Source of the DNA: Palsa-739 sp035532535
GTDB taxonomy: Bacteria; Actinomycetota; Thermoleophilia; Gaiellales; Gaiellaceae
Direction: 5' to 3'
Assembly: GCA_035532535.1 (NCBI GenBank)
Contig: DATKQT010000016.1
Location: 1-21,526, forward strand
Length of the DNA: 21,526 nucleotides
Shown here piece by piece: positions 7,133 through 15,359 of the stretch; positions within the stretch are counted from its first letter, which is position 1; each line of letters starts with the position of its first letter. The notes below the pieces were generated by a model. The model was not told the DNA's origin, did no database searches, and worked only from the letters and a program-made list of their open reading frames with translations. Made by a program: the position numbers and the translations under genes.

Positions 7133-8290
7133 GTGGCAACGCTCGAGCACGCCGGGTCTGTTCCGCTAGGGCTCAAACGCGCCGACGAATCGGCGCGTCG
7201 CCTGCCCGTGCTCGCGTGGATCGCCGGCTGGTGGCTCGCCGGCCGCGCCGTGATCGTCATCACCGTGGTCGCCGTCCATCGCTTCGGCCCGACCGGGTGG
7301 ATCCGTCACGTCGCGCATGCGCATGCACTCGGCCCGCTCGAAGCCTGGGACGGCCGCTGGTATCGCATGGTTGCGGACAGCGGCTACCTGCTCGTGCCGG
7401 GACGGCAGAGCGACCCCGCGTTCTTCCCCCTCTTTCCCGCCCTGCTCCGAGCCGGGCACGCCCTGGGCCTCGGATACGCCACCGCCGCGATCGTCATCGC
7501 GAACGTCGGCTTCCTCGCGGCGCTCGTCGCCTTCCATGCGTTGACGAACGCACTGTTCGGCCAGTCGATGGCGCGCCGCGCGACCGCGTACCTCGCGGTG
7601 TTCCCGTTCGGCTACGCGTTTTCGATGATGTACCCGGAGAGCATCGTGCTCGCGCTCATCGCGCTCGCCACGCTCGCCGCACTCCGGAGGCACTGGGGAT
7701 GGGCGGCCGGCTGCGCCGCGGCGGCAGCGCTCGCGCGTCCGGAGGGGCTCTTCGTGGCACTGCCGCTCGCCGTCCTCGCCTGGCAGCAGCGGGACACGCT
7801 GTCACCTCGCGCCCGCGGTGTCGCTCTCGGGGCCGTGCTCGCCCCGGTTGCGGCGATCGGGTCGTTCTCGCTCTACCTCGGCACCGTCCTCGGCGACCCG
7901 ATGGCGTGGTCGCAGGCGCAGCGCGCTTGGGGGCGCGCGTTCTCGCCGTTCGGCGTCATCCACGCGTTCGAAGGGCTCGGGCGTGCGGTCGCGCACGACG
8001 CCTGGGTGACCCGGGACGTGGTCGCGGTCGTCCTATACCTCGTGCTTCTCGCTGCCGCTGCGCGCGCGGGCGTCACCTGGCCCTGGCTCGTATCCGGCCT
8101 CGTGATCGTCGTCCTGCCGCTCTTCAGCGGCTCATTCGACTCCGTCGGGCGCTTCGGGCTGCTGGCGCCGGCGGCGTTCTGGGGATTGGCCGCCCTCGGC
8201 CGCGATCCGCGTGCACACCGGCTGATTCTCGGGCTGTCGGTGCCGCTCCTGGCCGCGGCGATCGTGACGCTGCCGCTCCACTTCCCGTGA
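7133..8290 (+). CDS. PIG-V-like membrane mannosyltransferase
   Basis: A 385-residue polytopic membrane protein resembling the PIG-V/GPI mannosyltransferase-II family of GT-C glycosyltransferases, which use polyprenyl-phosphate-linked sugars. Visible family motifs in order are EAWDGRWYRMVADSGY (about 70-85), with the acidic residue in the first extracytoplasmic loop; FFPLFPALLR (97-106); MMYPESIVLAL (165-175); and ALARPEGLFVALPL (about 199-212). About eight to ten hydrophobic spans follow the cytoplasmic N-terminus. GTG 7133 is used as the start, with TAGGA about ten bases upstream. The sugar donor is inferred from the family; the neighbouring GH76 enzyme supports a mannose-containing surface glycan. 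It overlaps the next gene by 4 nt (GTGA), so the two are probably co-translated. Confidence 0.8.
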   Translation: MATLEHAGSVPLGLKRADESARRLPVLAWIAGWWLAGRAVIVITVVAVHRFGPTGWIRHVAHAHALGPLEAWDGRWYRMVADSGYLLVPGRQSDPAFFPLFPALLRAGHALGLGYATAAIVIANVGFLAALVAFHALTNALFGQSMARRATAYLAVFPFGYAFSMMYPESIVLALIALATLAALRRHWGWAAGCAAAAALARPEGLFVALPLAVLAWQQRDTLSPRARGVALGAVLAPVAAIGSFSLYLGTVLGDPMAWSQAQRAWGRAFSPFGVIHAFEGLGRAVAHDAWVTRDVVAVVLYLVLLAAAARAGVTWPWLVSGLVIVVLPLFSGSFDSVGRFGLLAPAAFWGLAALGRDPRAHRLILGLSVPLLAAAIVTLPLHFP

Positions 8291-8913
8291 AGGCGAACGG
8301 GGTCACCCTTGGCGTGGCCGGAGTCGTCGTGGCGGCGGTGCTCGGAGCGGGTTGGCTCGTGCAGCGAACGGCGCTCCCGGCTCCCGCGCCGGCGACGCTC
8401 GCAGCCGTGCGCGCGGCGACCTGGCTCCAGCGCTACCGCCTCGTCGACAGCACCTTCTCGATCGGCGGCGGTCCTGTCATACACGGCCAGTGCCTGCAGG
8501 ACTGGTTCCGGACCGGCGGCCGCCGGAGCCGCGGCGCGGCGCTCCAACTCGACGACGGGTTCGTCCTCCTCGCCGTCCAGCCGCACACGCTCGTCTCGAG
8601 GGGCGGATCGGCGGCGGAGCGCTCGCTCTCGCCGATCGTCCTGATGGAGCTCGGCGGCTGCCCGCACGTGCTCGCCCGCCGGCTCGACACGGTCGCCCAG
8701 GAACACCGCGGCGTGACGCTCGCGAGCGGCGCGCTGACGTTCGCGCTGAAGGGGACGAGGGTGACGCTGACTCTCGAGCCCGGCACGGGGAAGCCGGTCG
8801 CCCTGCATGTGGTTACCCGCGACACAAAAGGGACGAGCCATATACGGTTCGCCACCGTGACAACGCGGGTCCGGCAACTGCTCTCGCGCGGACTTCCTGT
8901 TTACGGTTCGTAA
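8287..8913 (+). CDS. Membrane-anchored protein of unknown function
   Basis: A 208-residue protein that I do not recognise. It starts at GTG 8287, whose GTGA overlaps the stop of the mannosyltransferase gene. Residues 1-6 are polar or basic, and about 7-25 form one hydrophobic segment (a signal anchor or uncleaved signal). The rest would be extracytoplasmic. It has two cysteines, in HGQCLQDWF and LGGCPHVL, that could form a disulfide after export. The C-terminal half is rich in beta-forming alternation (GALTFALKGTRVTLTLEPG), reminiscent of LolA/LppX-like or other small beta-sheet domains, but no family is claimed. Its only functional hint is coupling to the PIG-V-like gene: it may help in making or exporting the same glycan, or may read its state. 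No terminator separates it from the importer genes 45 nt downstream. Confidence 0.7.
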   Translation: MKANGVTLGVAGVVVAAVLGAGWLVQRTALPAPAPATLAAVRAATWLQRYRLVDSTFSIGGGPVIHGQCLQDWFRTGGRRSRGAALQLDDGFVLLAVQPHTLVSRGGSAAERSLSPIVLMELGGCPHVLARRLDTVAQEHRGVTLASGALTFALKGTRVTLTLEPGTGKPVALHVVTRDTKGTSHIRFATVTTRVRQLLSRGLPVYGS

Positions 8914-8957
8914 AGATTGGTTCCGGCCCACAACCAGACGGAAATGGTCATCTCTAG

Positions 8958-9929
8958 ATGAGCACCATTCGCGACGAAGAACAGCTCCACCGCGAAGGCG
9001 CCGCCGACTTCGTCCAGGTCGAGATTGTCGGCCGCACGCCGTGGGAGCTTTTTTGGGCCCGCTTCAAGCGGGACAAGGTGGCGATCGCCGCCTTGGTGTT
9101 CATCGTGCTGCTCGTTCTCGTTGCCATCCTCGCCGGGCCGATCACGGCGGCGGTCGCGCATTCACCCGACGCGCAGTTCCCGCAGTACCTCGACTCCTTC
9201 GGCCTCCCGTCCGGCCCGTCGTCGAGGTTCCTGTTCGGGCTCGACCAGGTCGGTCGTGACGTCTTCTCGAGGGTCCTCTACGGCGCGCAGGCTTCGCTCG
9301 AGGTCGCGCTCATCGCCACGGCGATCTCGGTGTCGATCGGTGTCGTGCTCGGCATGACCGCCGGCTATTTCCGCGGCTGGGTCGACACCCTCATCTCGCG
9401 CCTCATCGACATCACGCTCGCGTTCCCGATTCTCCTCCTGGCGCTCGGCATTGCCTCGGCGTGCTCGCTCGGAAACGGCTGCGTCGCCGGTCTCGTCCAT
9501 CCGGGGCTCGGGACGGTGATCGTCGCGATCGTCGTCATCAATTGGACGTATATCGGCCGCATCATCCGCGGCCAGGTTCTCTCCTTGCGCGAGAAGGAGT
9601 TCATCGAGGCGGCCCGGGCGAGCGGCGCGCGCAGCAGCACGATCATCTTCCGCGAGCTCCTGCCTAACCTAGTCGCCCCAATCGTCGTCTACTCGACATT
9701 GATCATTCCGCAGAACATCCTGCTGGAGGCGGCTCTCTCGTTCCTCGGCGTCGGCATCCAGCCGCCGCGCGCGAGCTGGGGTCAGATGCTCGCCGACGCA
9801 AGCCCGATCTACAGCACGGCGTGGTGGTACTTCGCCTTCCCGGGCGGCGCGCTGCTCCTCACGGTGCTCGCGTTCAACCTGCTCGGCGACGGAGTCCGCG
9901 ACGCACTCGACCCACGGACAACGACATGA
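8958..9929 (+). CDS. dppC: Peptide/nickel-type ABC transporter permease (DppC/OppC family)
   Basis: A 323-residue inner-membrane permease. The N-terminal part, with WELFWARFKRDKVAIAALVF, is the OppC_N region preceding the first span (about 41-62). Then come a roughly 50-residue external loop containing FGLDQVGRDVFSRVLYGAQ and the usual binding-protein-dependent permease core. The cytoplasmic EAA loop reads EAARASGARSSTIIFRELLP and contacts the ATPases. A second family hallmark, ALSFLGVGIQPPRASWGQML, follows. It pairs with the DppB-type permease encoded two genes later. ATG 8958 has no strong ribosome binding site, so it may be translated by read-through or from a short leader. It is the first gene of the cluster, ahead of the binding protein, which is a less common order. 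Confidence 0.93.
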   Translation: MSTIRDEEQLHREGAADFVQVEIVGRTPWELFWARFKRDKVAIAALVFIVLLVLVAILAGPITAAVAHSPDAQFPQYLDSFGLPSGPSSRFLFGLDQVGRDVFSRVLYGAQASLEVALIATAISVSIGVVLGMTAGYFRGWVDTLISRLIDITLAFPILLLALGIASACSLGNGCVAGLVHPGLGTVIVAIVVINWTYIGRIIRGQVLSLREKEFIEAARASGARSSTIIFRELLPNLVAPIVVYSTLIIPQNILLEAALSFLGVGIQPPRASWGQMLADASPIYSTAWWYFAFPGGALLLTVLAFNLLGDGVRDALDPRTTT

Positions 9930-9939
9930 AGGAGGGTGT

Positions 9940-11697
9940 ATGAGACGGCCAATCGCTGCCGTCGCCGGCGTAGCTTCCGGCGTTCTCGCCCTCGTCGCAG
10001 CAGGCTGCGGCGGTGGCGGCACTACGAGCGGCGTTCAGGGCGCCAGCCATACGCTCGCCGGCGGGAAGAAGGGTGGAACGATCACCATCCTCTCCAACGG
10101 CGACGTCGACCACCTCGATCCAGGTGCCGCGTACTACCAGTTCACCTACGCGATCACCTACGTGACGCAGCGTCCGCTGCTCGCGTACAAGCCCAACAGC
10201 ATCCAACCGACTCCCGACCTCGCGGCGAGTATGCCGACGGTGTCGAACGGCGGCAGGACCGTCACGGTGCACATCCGGCACGGCGTCAAGTTCAGCCCAC
10301 CGGTGAACCGCGAGGTCACGTCGGCCGACGTGAAGTACGCGATCGAGCGCGGCTTCGACGCCGCGGTCGGCAACGGATATGCCGGCGCGTATTTCGGCGT
10401 CATCAAGGGAGCGCCGACGAAGATCGTCAACAAGGTGCCGAGCATCTCCGGCATCCAGACGCCGGACAAGTACACGATCGTCTTCCAGCTCACGAAGCCG
10501 AGCGGCATCTTCGTCGGGGCGTTGCAGGAGCCGCTGACGGCGCCGGTTCCGGCCGAGTACGCCCGGAAGTACGACAAGGGGACGGCTTCGTCGTACGGCG
10601 ATCACCAGGTCGCGACGGGCCCGTACATGGTCCAGAACAACGCGGCCGGCAAGATCACCGGCTACACGCCCGGACGGCAGATCGTGCTCGTGCGGAATCC
10701 GAACTGGAATCCGAAGACGAGCTGGCGGCCGGCGTACGCGGACAAGATCGTCTTCAAGGAGGGCTTCGACCCGACCGTCGGGACGAAGCAGATCCTCAGC
10801 GGTCAGGCCGACGCGAACGGCGACTTTCCGCCGCCCGCGGCGAACCTGAAGCAGATCCTGTCGAATCCGAGCCAGAAGAGCGAGCTCGAGTTCACGCCGA
10901 CTGCAGGCGCGCGGTTCGTCGCGTTGAACACGCAGAAGGCGCCGTTCACCAACAAGTACGTCCGCATGGCGGTCGCCTACGTCCTCGACCGGAATGCAAT
11001 GCGGCTGACGCGCGGCGGCGCGATCGACGGCAAGATCGCAACGCACTTCATCGATCCGAGCTTCGGCAACAGCGGCTTCAACCAGGCCGGCGGCTACGGC
11101 TTCAACCCGTTCCCGAGCGCGAACAACTCGGGTGACGTGGCGAAGGCCGAGGCCATGCTGAAGAAGGCCGGATTCAAGAGCGGGAAGTACAGCGGCCCGC
11201 AGATCACGCAGGTCGCCGACAACACGCCCCCAGGGTCGAACACCGCGGCGGTCGTTGCGAACAGCCTGCAGAAGATCGGCTTCAACGTGAAGACGATCTC
11301 CGTGCAGCACGCGGCGATGTACACGCGCTTCTGCGGCGTGCCGAAGAACGCGCCGAACATCTGCCCGAACGTCGGGTGGATTGCGGACTTCCACGAGCCG
11401 CAGGCCGACCTCGACGCCAACTTCGACGGGACGAACATCCTGTCGGCGAACAACGTCAACTGGTCGCAGCTGAACGATCCGGCCATCAACAAGCTGATGG
11501 CGAAGGCGAAGGGCGAGCTCAACGCCGAAAAGCGCTGGGCGGAGTGGGGCCAGATCGACAAGATGATCACCTCGTCGGCAGCGGCGATCCCGTGGCTGTG
11601 GGAAGCCTCGCCGACGCTCTATTCGACCCGGGTGACGCACGCGACCGAGCTCTGGAACGGTGGAGAGCCGGACGTGTCGTTCATGTCGGTGAAGTAA
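9940..11697 (+). CDS. Solute-binding lipoprotein, family 5 (peptide/nickel-type ABC importer)
   Basis: A 585-residue extracytoplasmic binding lipoprotein. The signal peptide MRRPIAAVAG plus a hydrophobic stretch ends in the lipobox VAAGC, with the lipidated cysteine at 23 followed by a Gly/Thr/Ser linker. Family 5 features follow: GGTITILSNGDVDHLDPG at the start of lobe I, the TVHIRHGVKFSPP region with ADVKYAIER, a VATGPYMVQ-type strand, LVRNPNWNP, and RMAVAYVLDRNAM late in the protein. The family binds oligopeptides, dipeptides, nickel chelates, opines or sugars, so the ligand is open. A pair of cysteines in RFCGVPKNAPNICPN near residues 464-475 may form a disulfide. GGAGG stands 4-5 nt before ATG 9940. 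It lies between the two permease genes and shares their operon. Confidence 0.93.
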   Translation: MRRPIAAVAGVASGVLALVAAGCGGGGTTSGVQGASHTLAGGKKGGTITILSNGDVDHLDPGAAYYQFTYAITYVTQRPLLAYKPNSIQPTPDLAASMPTVSNGGRTVTVHIRHGVKFSPPVNREVTSADVKYAIERGFDAAVGNGYAGAYFGVIKGAPTKIVNKVPSISGIQTPDKYTIVFQLTKPSGIFVGALQEPLTAPVPAEYARKYDKGTASSYGDHQVATGPYMVQNNAAGKITGYTPGRQIVLVRNPNWNPKTSWRPAYADKIVFKEGFDPTVGTKQILSGQADANGDFPPPAANLKQILSNPSQKSELEFTPTAGARFVALNTQKAPFTNKYVRMAVAYVLDRNAMRLTRGGAIDGKIATHFIDPSFGNSGFNQAGGYGFNPFPSANNSGDVAKAEAMLKKAGFKSGKYSGPQITQVADNTPPGSNTAAVVANSLQKIGFNVKTISVQHAAMYTRFCGVPKNAPNICPNVGWIADFHEPQADLDANFDGTNILSANNVNWSQLNDPAINKLMAKAKGELNAEKRWAEWGQIDKMITSSAAAIPWLWEASPTLYSTRVTHATELWNGGEPDVSFMSVK

Positions 11698-11734
11698 CGA
11701 GATGAGGGACTCGAGTGGGAGCAGGAGAACCTAG

Positions 11735-12697
11735 GTGGGCGCGTACATCGTGCGGCGCACGCTCTGGGCGATCCTGCTCCTGCTCGTCGTCAGCTTCCTG
11801 ACGTTCGTCATCTTCAACGTGTTCCCGTCCGCCGATCCGGCGGCGCTGCGCGCGGGGCGCAATGCGACCCCGGCACTCGTCCACCAGATCCGGATCAATC
11901 TCGGTCTGAACAAGCCTTTCTACACGCAGTTCTGGATCTACCTGAAGGGGCTCGTCGAGCACTTCAACCTCGGCTACTCGTACTACAACAGCGAGTCGGT
12001 CAAGTCGGAGATCTTCTCGCGCATGCCGGCGACGATCTCCGTCACGGTTGGCGGCTTCATCGTCTGGATGCTCATCGGCCTCCCGGTCGGCATCGTGTCG
12101 GCCATTCGGCCGCGCAGCATCCTCGACCGGGTCATGATGGGCACCTCACTCGTCGCCATCTCAGCGCCTGTCTACTTCCTCGGCCTTGTGTCGCTCTTCC
12201 TCTTCGCGAAGGGCACCGGTCAGCTGCAGTGGTTCGGCGCGGCCGGAAGCTACGTCCCGATCACGCAGAACGTGGGCGTGTGGTTCAACTCGCTCATCCT
12301 GCCCTGGTTCACGCTCGCAGCGGCGTTCGCCGCGTTCTACGCGCGCATGACGCGCGGCAACCTCATCGAGACGATGCACGAGGACTACATTCGGACCGCG
12401 CGCGCGAAGGGGCTGCGCGAGTCGGTCGTGATCACGAAGCACGGCCTGCGCGCCGCGCTGACGCCGATCGTGACGATGGCGGGCATGGACATCGGGCTGC
12501 TGCTCGGCGGCGCGATCCTCACCGAGATCGTCTTCAACATCCCCGGCATCGGCCGCTACGCGTACGACGCGATCGTGAACTCCGACCTGCCGGCCATCCA
12601 GGGCACGGTTCTCTTCGGGGCGTTCTTCATCGTCTTCGCGAACCTCGTCGTCGACATCCTGTACGCCTTCCTCGACCCGAGAGTGACGTACGGGTAG
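11735..12697 (+). CDS. dppB: Peptide/nickel-type ABC transporter permease (DppB/OppB family)
   Basis: A 320-residue inner-membrane permease. The N-terminus YIVRRTLWAILLLLVVSFLT is the classic DppB first span, followed by FNVFPSADPAALRAG and the LGLNKPFYTQFWIYLKG segment typical of the first external region. The EAA-type loop is YIRTARAKGLRESVVITKHG, and the family hallmark EIVFNIPGIGRYAYDAI lies near the C-terminus. Start GTG 11735 is supported by AGGAG at 11723-11727, seven bases upstream. Its stop TAG shares one base with the GTG of the next ATPase gene, so translation is likely coupled. It forms the heterodimeric channel with the DppC-type subunit. Confidence 0.94.
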   Translation: MGAYIVRRTLWAILLLLVVSFLTFVIFNVFPSADPAALRAGRNATPALVHQIRINLGLNKPFYTQFWIYLKGLVEHFNLGYSYYNSESVKSEIFSRMPATISVTVGGFIVWMLIGLPVGIVSAIRPRSILDRVMMGTSLVAISAPVYFLGLVSLFLFAKGTGQLQWFGAAGSYVPITQNVGVWFNSLILPWFTLAAAFAAFYARMTRGNLIETMHEDYIRTARAKGLRESVVITKHGLRAALTPIVTMAGMDIGLLLGGAILTEIVFNIPGIGRYAYDAIVNSDLPAIQGTVLFGAFFIVFANLVVDILYAFLDPRVTYG

Positions 12698-13713
12698 TGC
12701 CTCTTCTCGAGATCGAAGATCTGCACGTCTCGTTCAAGACCATGGACGGCGTCGTCCGTGCCGTCGAGGGCGTCTCGCTCTCGCTCGACGCGCGGAAGAC
12801 GCTCGGCGTTGTGGGCGAGTCCGGCTCCGGCAAGAGCGTGACGGCGCAGACGATTCTCGGCCTGACGCGGTTTCCGAACGCGACGATCAGCGGCCGCATC
12901 ATGTTCGACGGCCACGACCTCGTGACCATGTCGACGGATCACCTGCGCAGCATCCGCGGCGCGCGCATCGCGATGATCTTCCAGGACCCGCTCTCGTCGC
13001 TCCACCCGTTCTTCAAGGTGGGCCACCAGATCGTCGAGGCAATCCGCGTCCATGAGGACGTCCCGCGCGACGTCGCGCGCAGGCGGACGATCGAGGCGCT
13101 CCGCTCCGTTGGCATCCCGAGCCCGGAGGAACGATTCGACAGCTTTCCGCATGAGATGTCCGGGGGGATGCGGCAGCGCGCGATGATCGCGATGGCGCTC
13201 GCGTTGCGCCCGGACATCCTCATCGCGGACGAGCCGACGACGGCGCTCGATGTGACCGTGCAGGCGCAGGTCCTCGAGCTCATCCAGGCGCTGCGCGACG
13301 ACTTCGGCACGGCGGTGATCCTCATCACGCACGATCTCGGCGTCGTGGCGCAGATGGCCGACGACGTTGTGGTGATGTACGCGGGCCGTGTGCTCGAGCA
13401 GGCGTCGCGCGAGACGCTCTTCACCGAGCCCGAGCACCCGTATACGTGGGGGCTCCTGCAGTCGATTCCTCGGCTCGACGCGCCGCGCACGGGACGGCTG
13501 AGCCCGATCGCGGGGTCGCCGCCGAGCCTCATCAACGTGCCGCGCGGGTGCACCTTCCATCCGCGCTGCCCGTATGCGCCGCCGCCCGCGTTCGAGACTG
13601 AGCCTGCGCTGGCTCCGTCGGAGCCGGGGCATCTCGTCCGCTGCCATCTCCCGGTCGAAGAAAGGAAACGTCTGTGGCAGTCGCTGCAGAACGAGCACCC
13701 GGCGCTGCGGTAG
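12697..13713 (+). CDS. dppD: Peptide-type ABC transporter ATPase (DppD/OppD family)
   Basis: A 338-residue ATPase driving import. It has Walker A GESGSGKS (40-47), Q-loop Q96 in MIFQDPLSSL, the signature MSGGMRQRAM (154-163), Walker B ILIADEPTTALD (174-185) and the switch histidine H212 in THDLG. The C-terminal oligopeptide-transporter extension follows EHPYTWGLLQSIP and contains CTFHPRCPYA and VRCHLP; the cysteines there match the [4Fe-4S]-type or disulfide motif noted in DppD/F relatives. The GTG start overlaps the permease stop by one base (TAGTG). The signature is MSGGM rather than LSGGQ, a common variant in this subfamily. It should pair with the DppF-type ATPase in the cytoplasm. Confidence 0.94.
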   Translation: MPLLEIEDLHVSFKTMDGVVRAVEGVSLSLDARKTLGVVGESGSGKSVTAQTILGLTRFPNATISGRIMFDGHDLVTMSTDHLRSIRGARIAMIFQDPLSSLHPFFKVGHQIVEAIRVHEDVPRDVARRRTIEALRSVGIPSPEERFDSFPHEMSGGMRQRAMIAMALALRPDILIADEPTTALDVTVQAQVLELIQALRDDFGTAVILITHDLGVVAQMADDVVVMYAGRVLEQASRETLFTEPEHPYTWGLLQSIPRLDAPRTGRLSPIAGSPPSLINVPRGCTFHPRCPYAPPPAFETEPALAPSEPGHLVRCHLPVEERKRLWQSLQNEHPALR

Positions 13714-14744
13714 ACGAGAACCTTCTCGTCGTCCGCGATCTCGTCAAGCACTTCCCGATCCGCAAGGGACTTCTCCAGCGTGAGGTCGCGCGCGTGCACG
13801 CCGTGGACGGCATCTCGTTCGACGTGCGCCGCGGCGAGACGTTCGGCCTCGTCGGCGAGAGCGGCTGCGGCAAGTCGACGACGGCCCGCCTCGTCACGCG
13901 GCTGCTGACGCCGACGAGCGGCCAGGTCGTGTACGACGGCCAGGACATCAGCACGTGGCCCGAGCGCAGGATCAGGCCGTTGCGGCGCGACGTGCAGATG
14001 ATCTTCCAGGATCCGTACGCGTCGCTCAATCCGCGCCGGTCGATCGGCACGATCATCGGCGAGCCGTTGCGCCTGCTCGGGATCGGCGACCGCGAAGAGC
14101 GGCGCACGCGCGTGCGCGAGGTGATGGAACGCGTCGGCCTCAATCCGGAGCACTTCAACCGGTATCCGCACGAGTTCTCCGGCGGCCAGCGGCAGCGGAT
14201 CGGGATCGCGCGGGCGATCGTGCTGCGGCCGAAGCTGATCGTCGCCGACGAGCCGGTGTCGGCGCTCGACGTCTCCATTCAGGCGCAGGTGCTGAACCTG
14301 CTCCAGGAGCTGCGCGACGAGATGGGCCTGACGCTCGTGTTCATCGCGCACGACCTCTCGGTCGTTCGGCACATGTGCGACCGGATCGCCGTCATGTATC
14401 TCGGCAAGATCGTCGAGCTCGCGAGCGGCGACCGGCTCTACGACCACCCGCGGCACCCGTACACAGGGGCGCTGCTGTCGGCGGTGCCGACGCCGAAGGC
14501 GAGCGCCGGCCGCGGCCGGCGGAGGGTCGTGCTCCAGGGAGACGTGCCGAGCCCGGTGGCCCCGCCGTCGGCGTGCCGCTTTCATACCCGCTGCTGGAAG
14601 GCGCAGCCGATCTGCAGCGAGGTGGAGCCGCCGCTCGAGTCGAAGGGGCCGCGGGACCTGGCGGCGTGCCACTTTCCGCTGACCGACGGCGAAGTGGAGG
14701 CGCTCACCGAGCGCCCGGAGGTAGGGCAGCTCCCTAACGAGTGA
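13674..14744 (+). CDS. dppF: Peptide-type ABC transporter ATPase (DppF/OppF family)
   Basis: A 356-residue ATPase, the second nucleotide-binding subunit of the importer. It has Walker A GESGCGKS (61-68), Q112 in MIFQDPYASLNPR, the signature FSGGQRQRIGIARA (168-181), Walker B LIVADEPVSALD (188-199) and H226 in AHDLSV. The oligopeptide C-terminal region includes RHPYTGALLSAVP, CRFHTRCWKAQ and AACHFP. GTG 13674 is preceded by AAAGGA, which supports this start even though it gives a 40-nt out-of-frame overlap with the upstream ATPase gene. A later start would cut into the conserved NLLVVRDLVKHFP strand only beyond residue 16, so a slightly shorter product is possible. It is the last gene of the importer operon; no clear intrinsic terminator follows. 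Confidence 0.93.
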   Translation: MAVAAERAPGAAVDENLLVVRDLVKHFPIRKGLLQREVARVHAVDGISFDVRRGETFGLVGESGCGKSTTARLVTRLLTPTSGQVVYDGQDISTWPERRIRPLRRDVQMIFQDPYASLNPRRSIGTIIGEPLRLLGIGDREERRTRVREVMERVGLNPEHFNRYPHEFSGGQRQRIGIARAIVLRPKLIVADEPVSALDVSIQAQVLNLLQELRDEMGLTLVFIAHDLSVVRHMCDRIAVMYLGKIVELASGDRLYDHPRHPYTGALLSAVPTPKASAGRGRRRVVLQGDVPSPVAPPSACRFHTRCWKAQPICSEVEPPLESKGPRDLAACHFPLTDGEVEALTERPEVGQLPNE

Positions 14745-14766
14745 AACACTCCGGGCGAGGCCGCGC

Positions 14767-14795
14767 TGAACCTCGTCCTCACCGGCTCGTAAGAT
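14767..14795 (+). promoter_or_regulatory. Weak promoter candidate for the phosphatase gene
   Basis: TAAGAT at 14790-14795 resembles a -10 hexamer and TGAACC at 14767-14772 a poor -35, with 17-nt spacing. Transcription would start about 15 nt before GTG 14817. The -35 matches consensus at only three positions, so the phosphatase could instead be read through from the importer operon. Confidence 0.3.
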
Positions 14796-14816
14796 CGCCC
14801 GACGGATGGACCGCTA

Positions 14817-15296
14817 GTGGCCGCGATCTACATCGTCCGTCACGCGATCGCGGAGGAGCGCGACGCCGACCGTTGGCCCGATGACGCCGACCGGCCGCTG
14901 AGCGCCGACGGCGAGAAGCGCTTCCGCCGCGTCGCGCGCGGACTGCGTGTGCTCGTGCCGGAGGTCGACGTCGTTCTCAGCAGCCCGTACGTGCGTGCGT
15001 GGCGCACGGCGGAGATTCTGCACGAGAAGGCGGGGTGGCCTCCGCCGGAGCGAAGCGATCTGCTCGGCGCGTCGCGCGCGCCCGCAGAGGGGCTCGACGC
15101 GATCGGTGCGCGGCCGGAGGCGTCGTCCATCGCCGTCGTCGGGCACGAGCCATACCTGTCGCACTTCATCTCGATCCTGCTCACCGGCGATCCCGACGCC
15201 GTTCGGATCGAGCTGAAAAAGGGCGGCGTCGTCCGCATCGACGACAACGTCCTCCGCTGGTACGCGACGCCGAAGACCCTCGTTTCCATCCGGTAA
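14817..15296 (+). CDS. sixA: SixA-like phosphohistidine phosphatase (histidine phosphatase superfamily)
   Basis: A 159-residue cytoplasmic protein of the histidine phosphatase (RHG) superfamily. The catalytic motif R-H-A at 8-10 (IYIVRHAIAEE) provides the phospho-accepting H9, with R60 in SSPYVRAWRTAE and H110 in VVGHEPYLS completing the phosphate pocket. The short length and DRPLSADGEKR pattern match SixA, which removes phosphate from histidine residues of phosphorelay or PTS proteins. Similar small proteins may act on other phosphorylated substrates, so substrate is an inference from the family. Start GTG 14817 has no strong ribosome binding site. The usual actinobacterial partner, a CHAD or polyphosphate kinase gene, is absent here. 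Confidence 0.87.
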   Translation: MAAIYIVRHAIAEERDADRWPDDADRPLSADGEKRFRRVARGLRVLVPEVDVVLSSPYVRAWRTAEILHEKAGWPPPERSDLLGASRAPAEGLDAIGARPEASSIAVVGHEPYLSHFISILLTGDPDAVRIELKKGGVVRIDDNVLRWYATPKTLVSIR

Positions 15297-15359
15297 GACC
15301 TCTGTAAGGCTTTTTCGCGGGCGAGATTTCTCGCACGAGCGGGCGGGAACACGCCGTGC

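Noticed and set aside
9874..11640. A 588-codon open frame antisense to the binding lipoprotein
   Set aside because: Arg/Val/Asp-rich antisense frame with no start context or family motif. The sense gene has a lipobox, ribosome binding site and family 5 motifs.
14752..14802. CGGGCGA ... TCGCCCG inverted pair between the importer and the phosphatase gene
   Set aside because: Seven-base GC-rich arms more than 30 nt apart with no T-run. Not a convincing terminator or operator.
15321..15334. Short palindrome GCGAGA/TCTCGC upstream of the secreted-protein gene
   Set aside because: Only 6-bp arms around TT in GC-rich DNA. Chance is likely, and no promoter could be placed around it.
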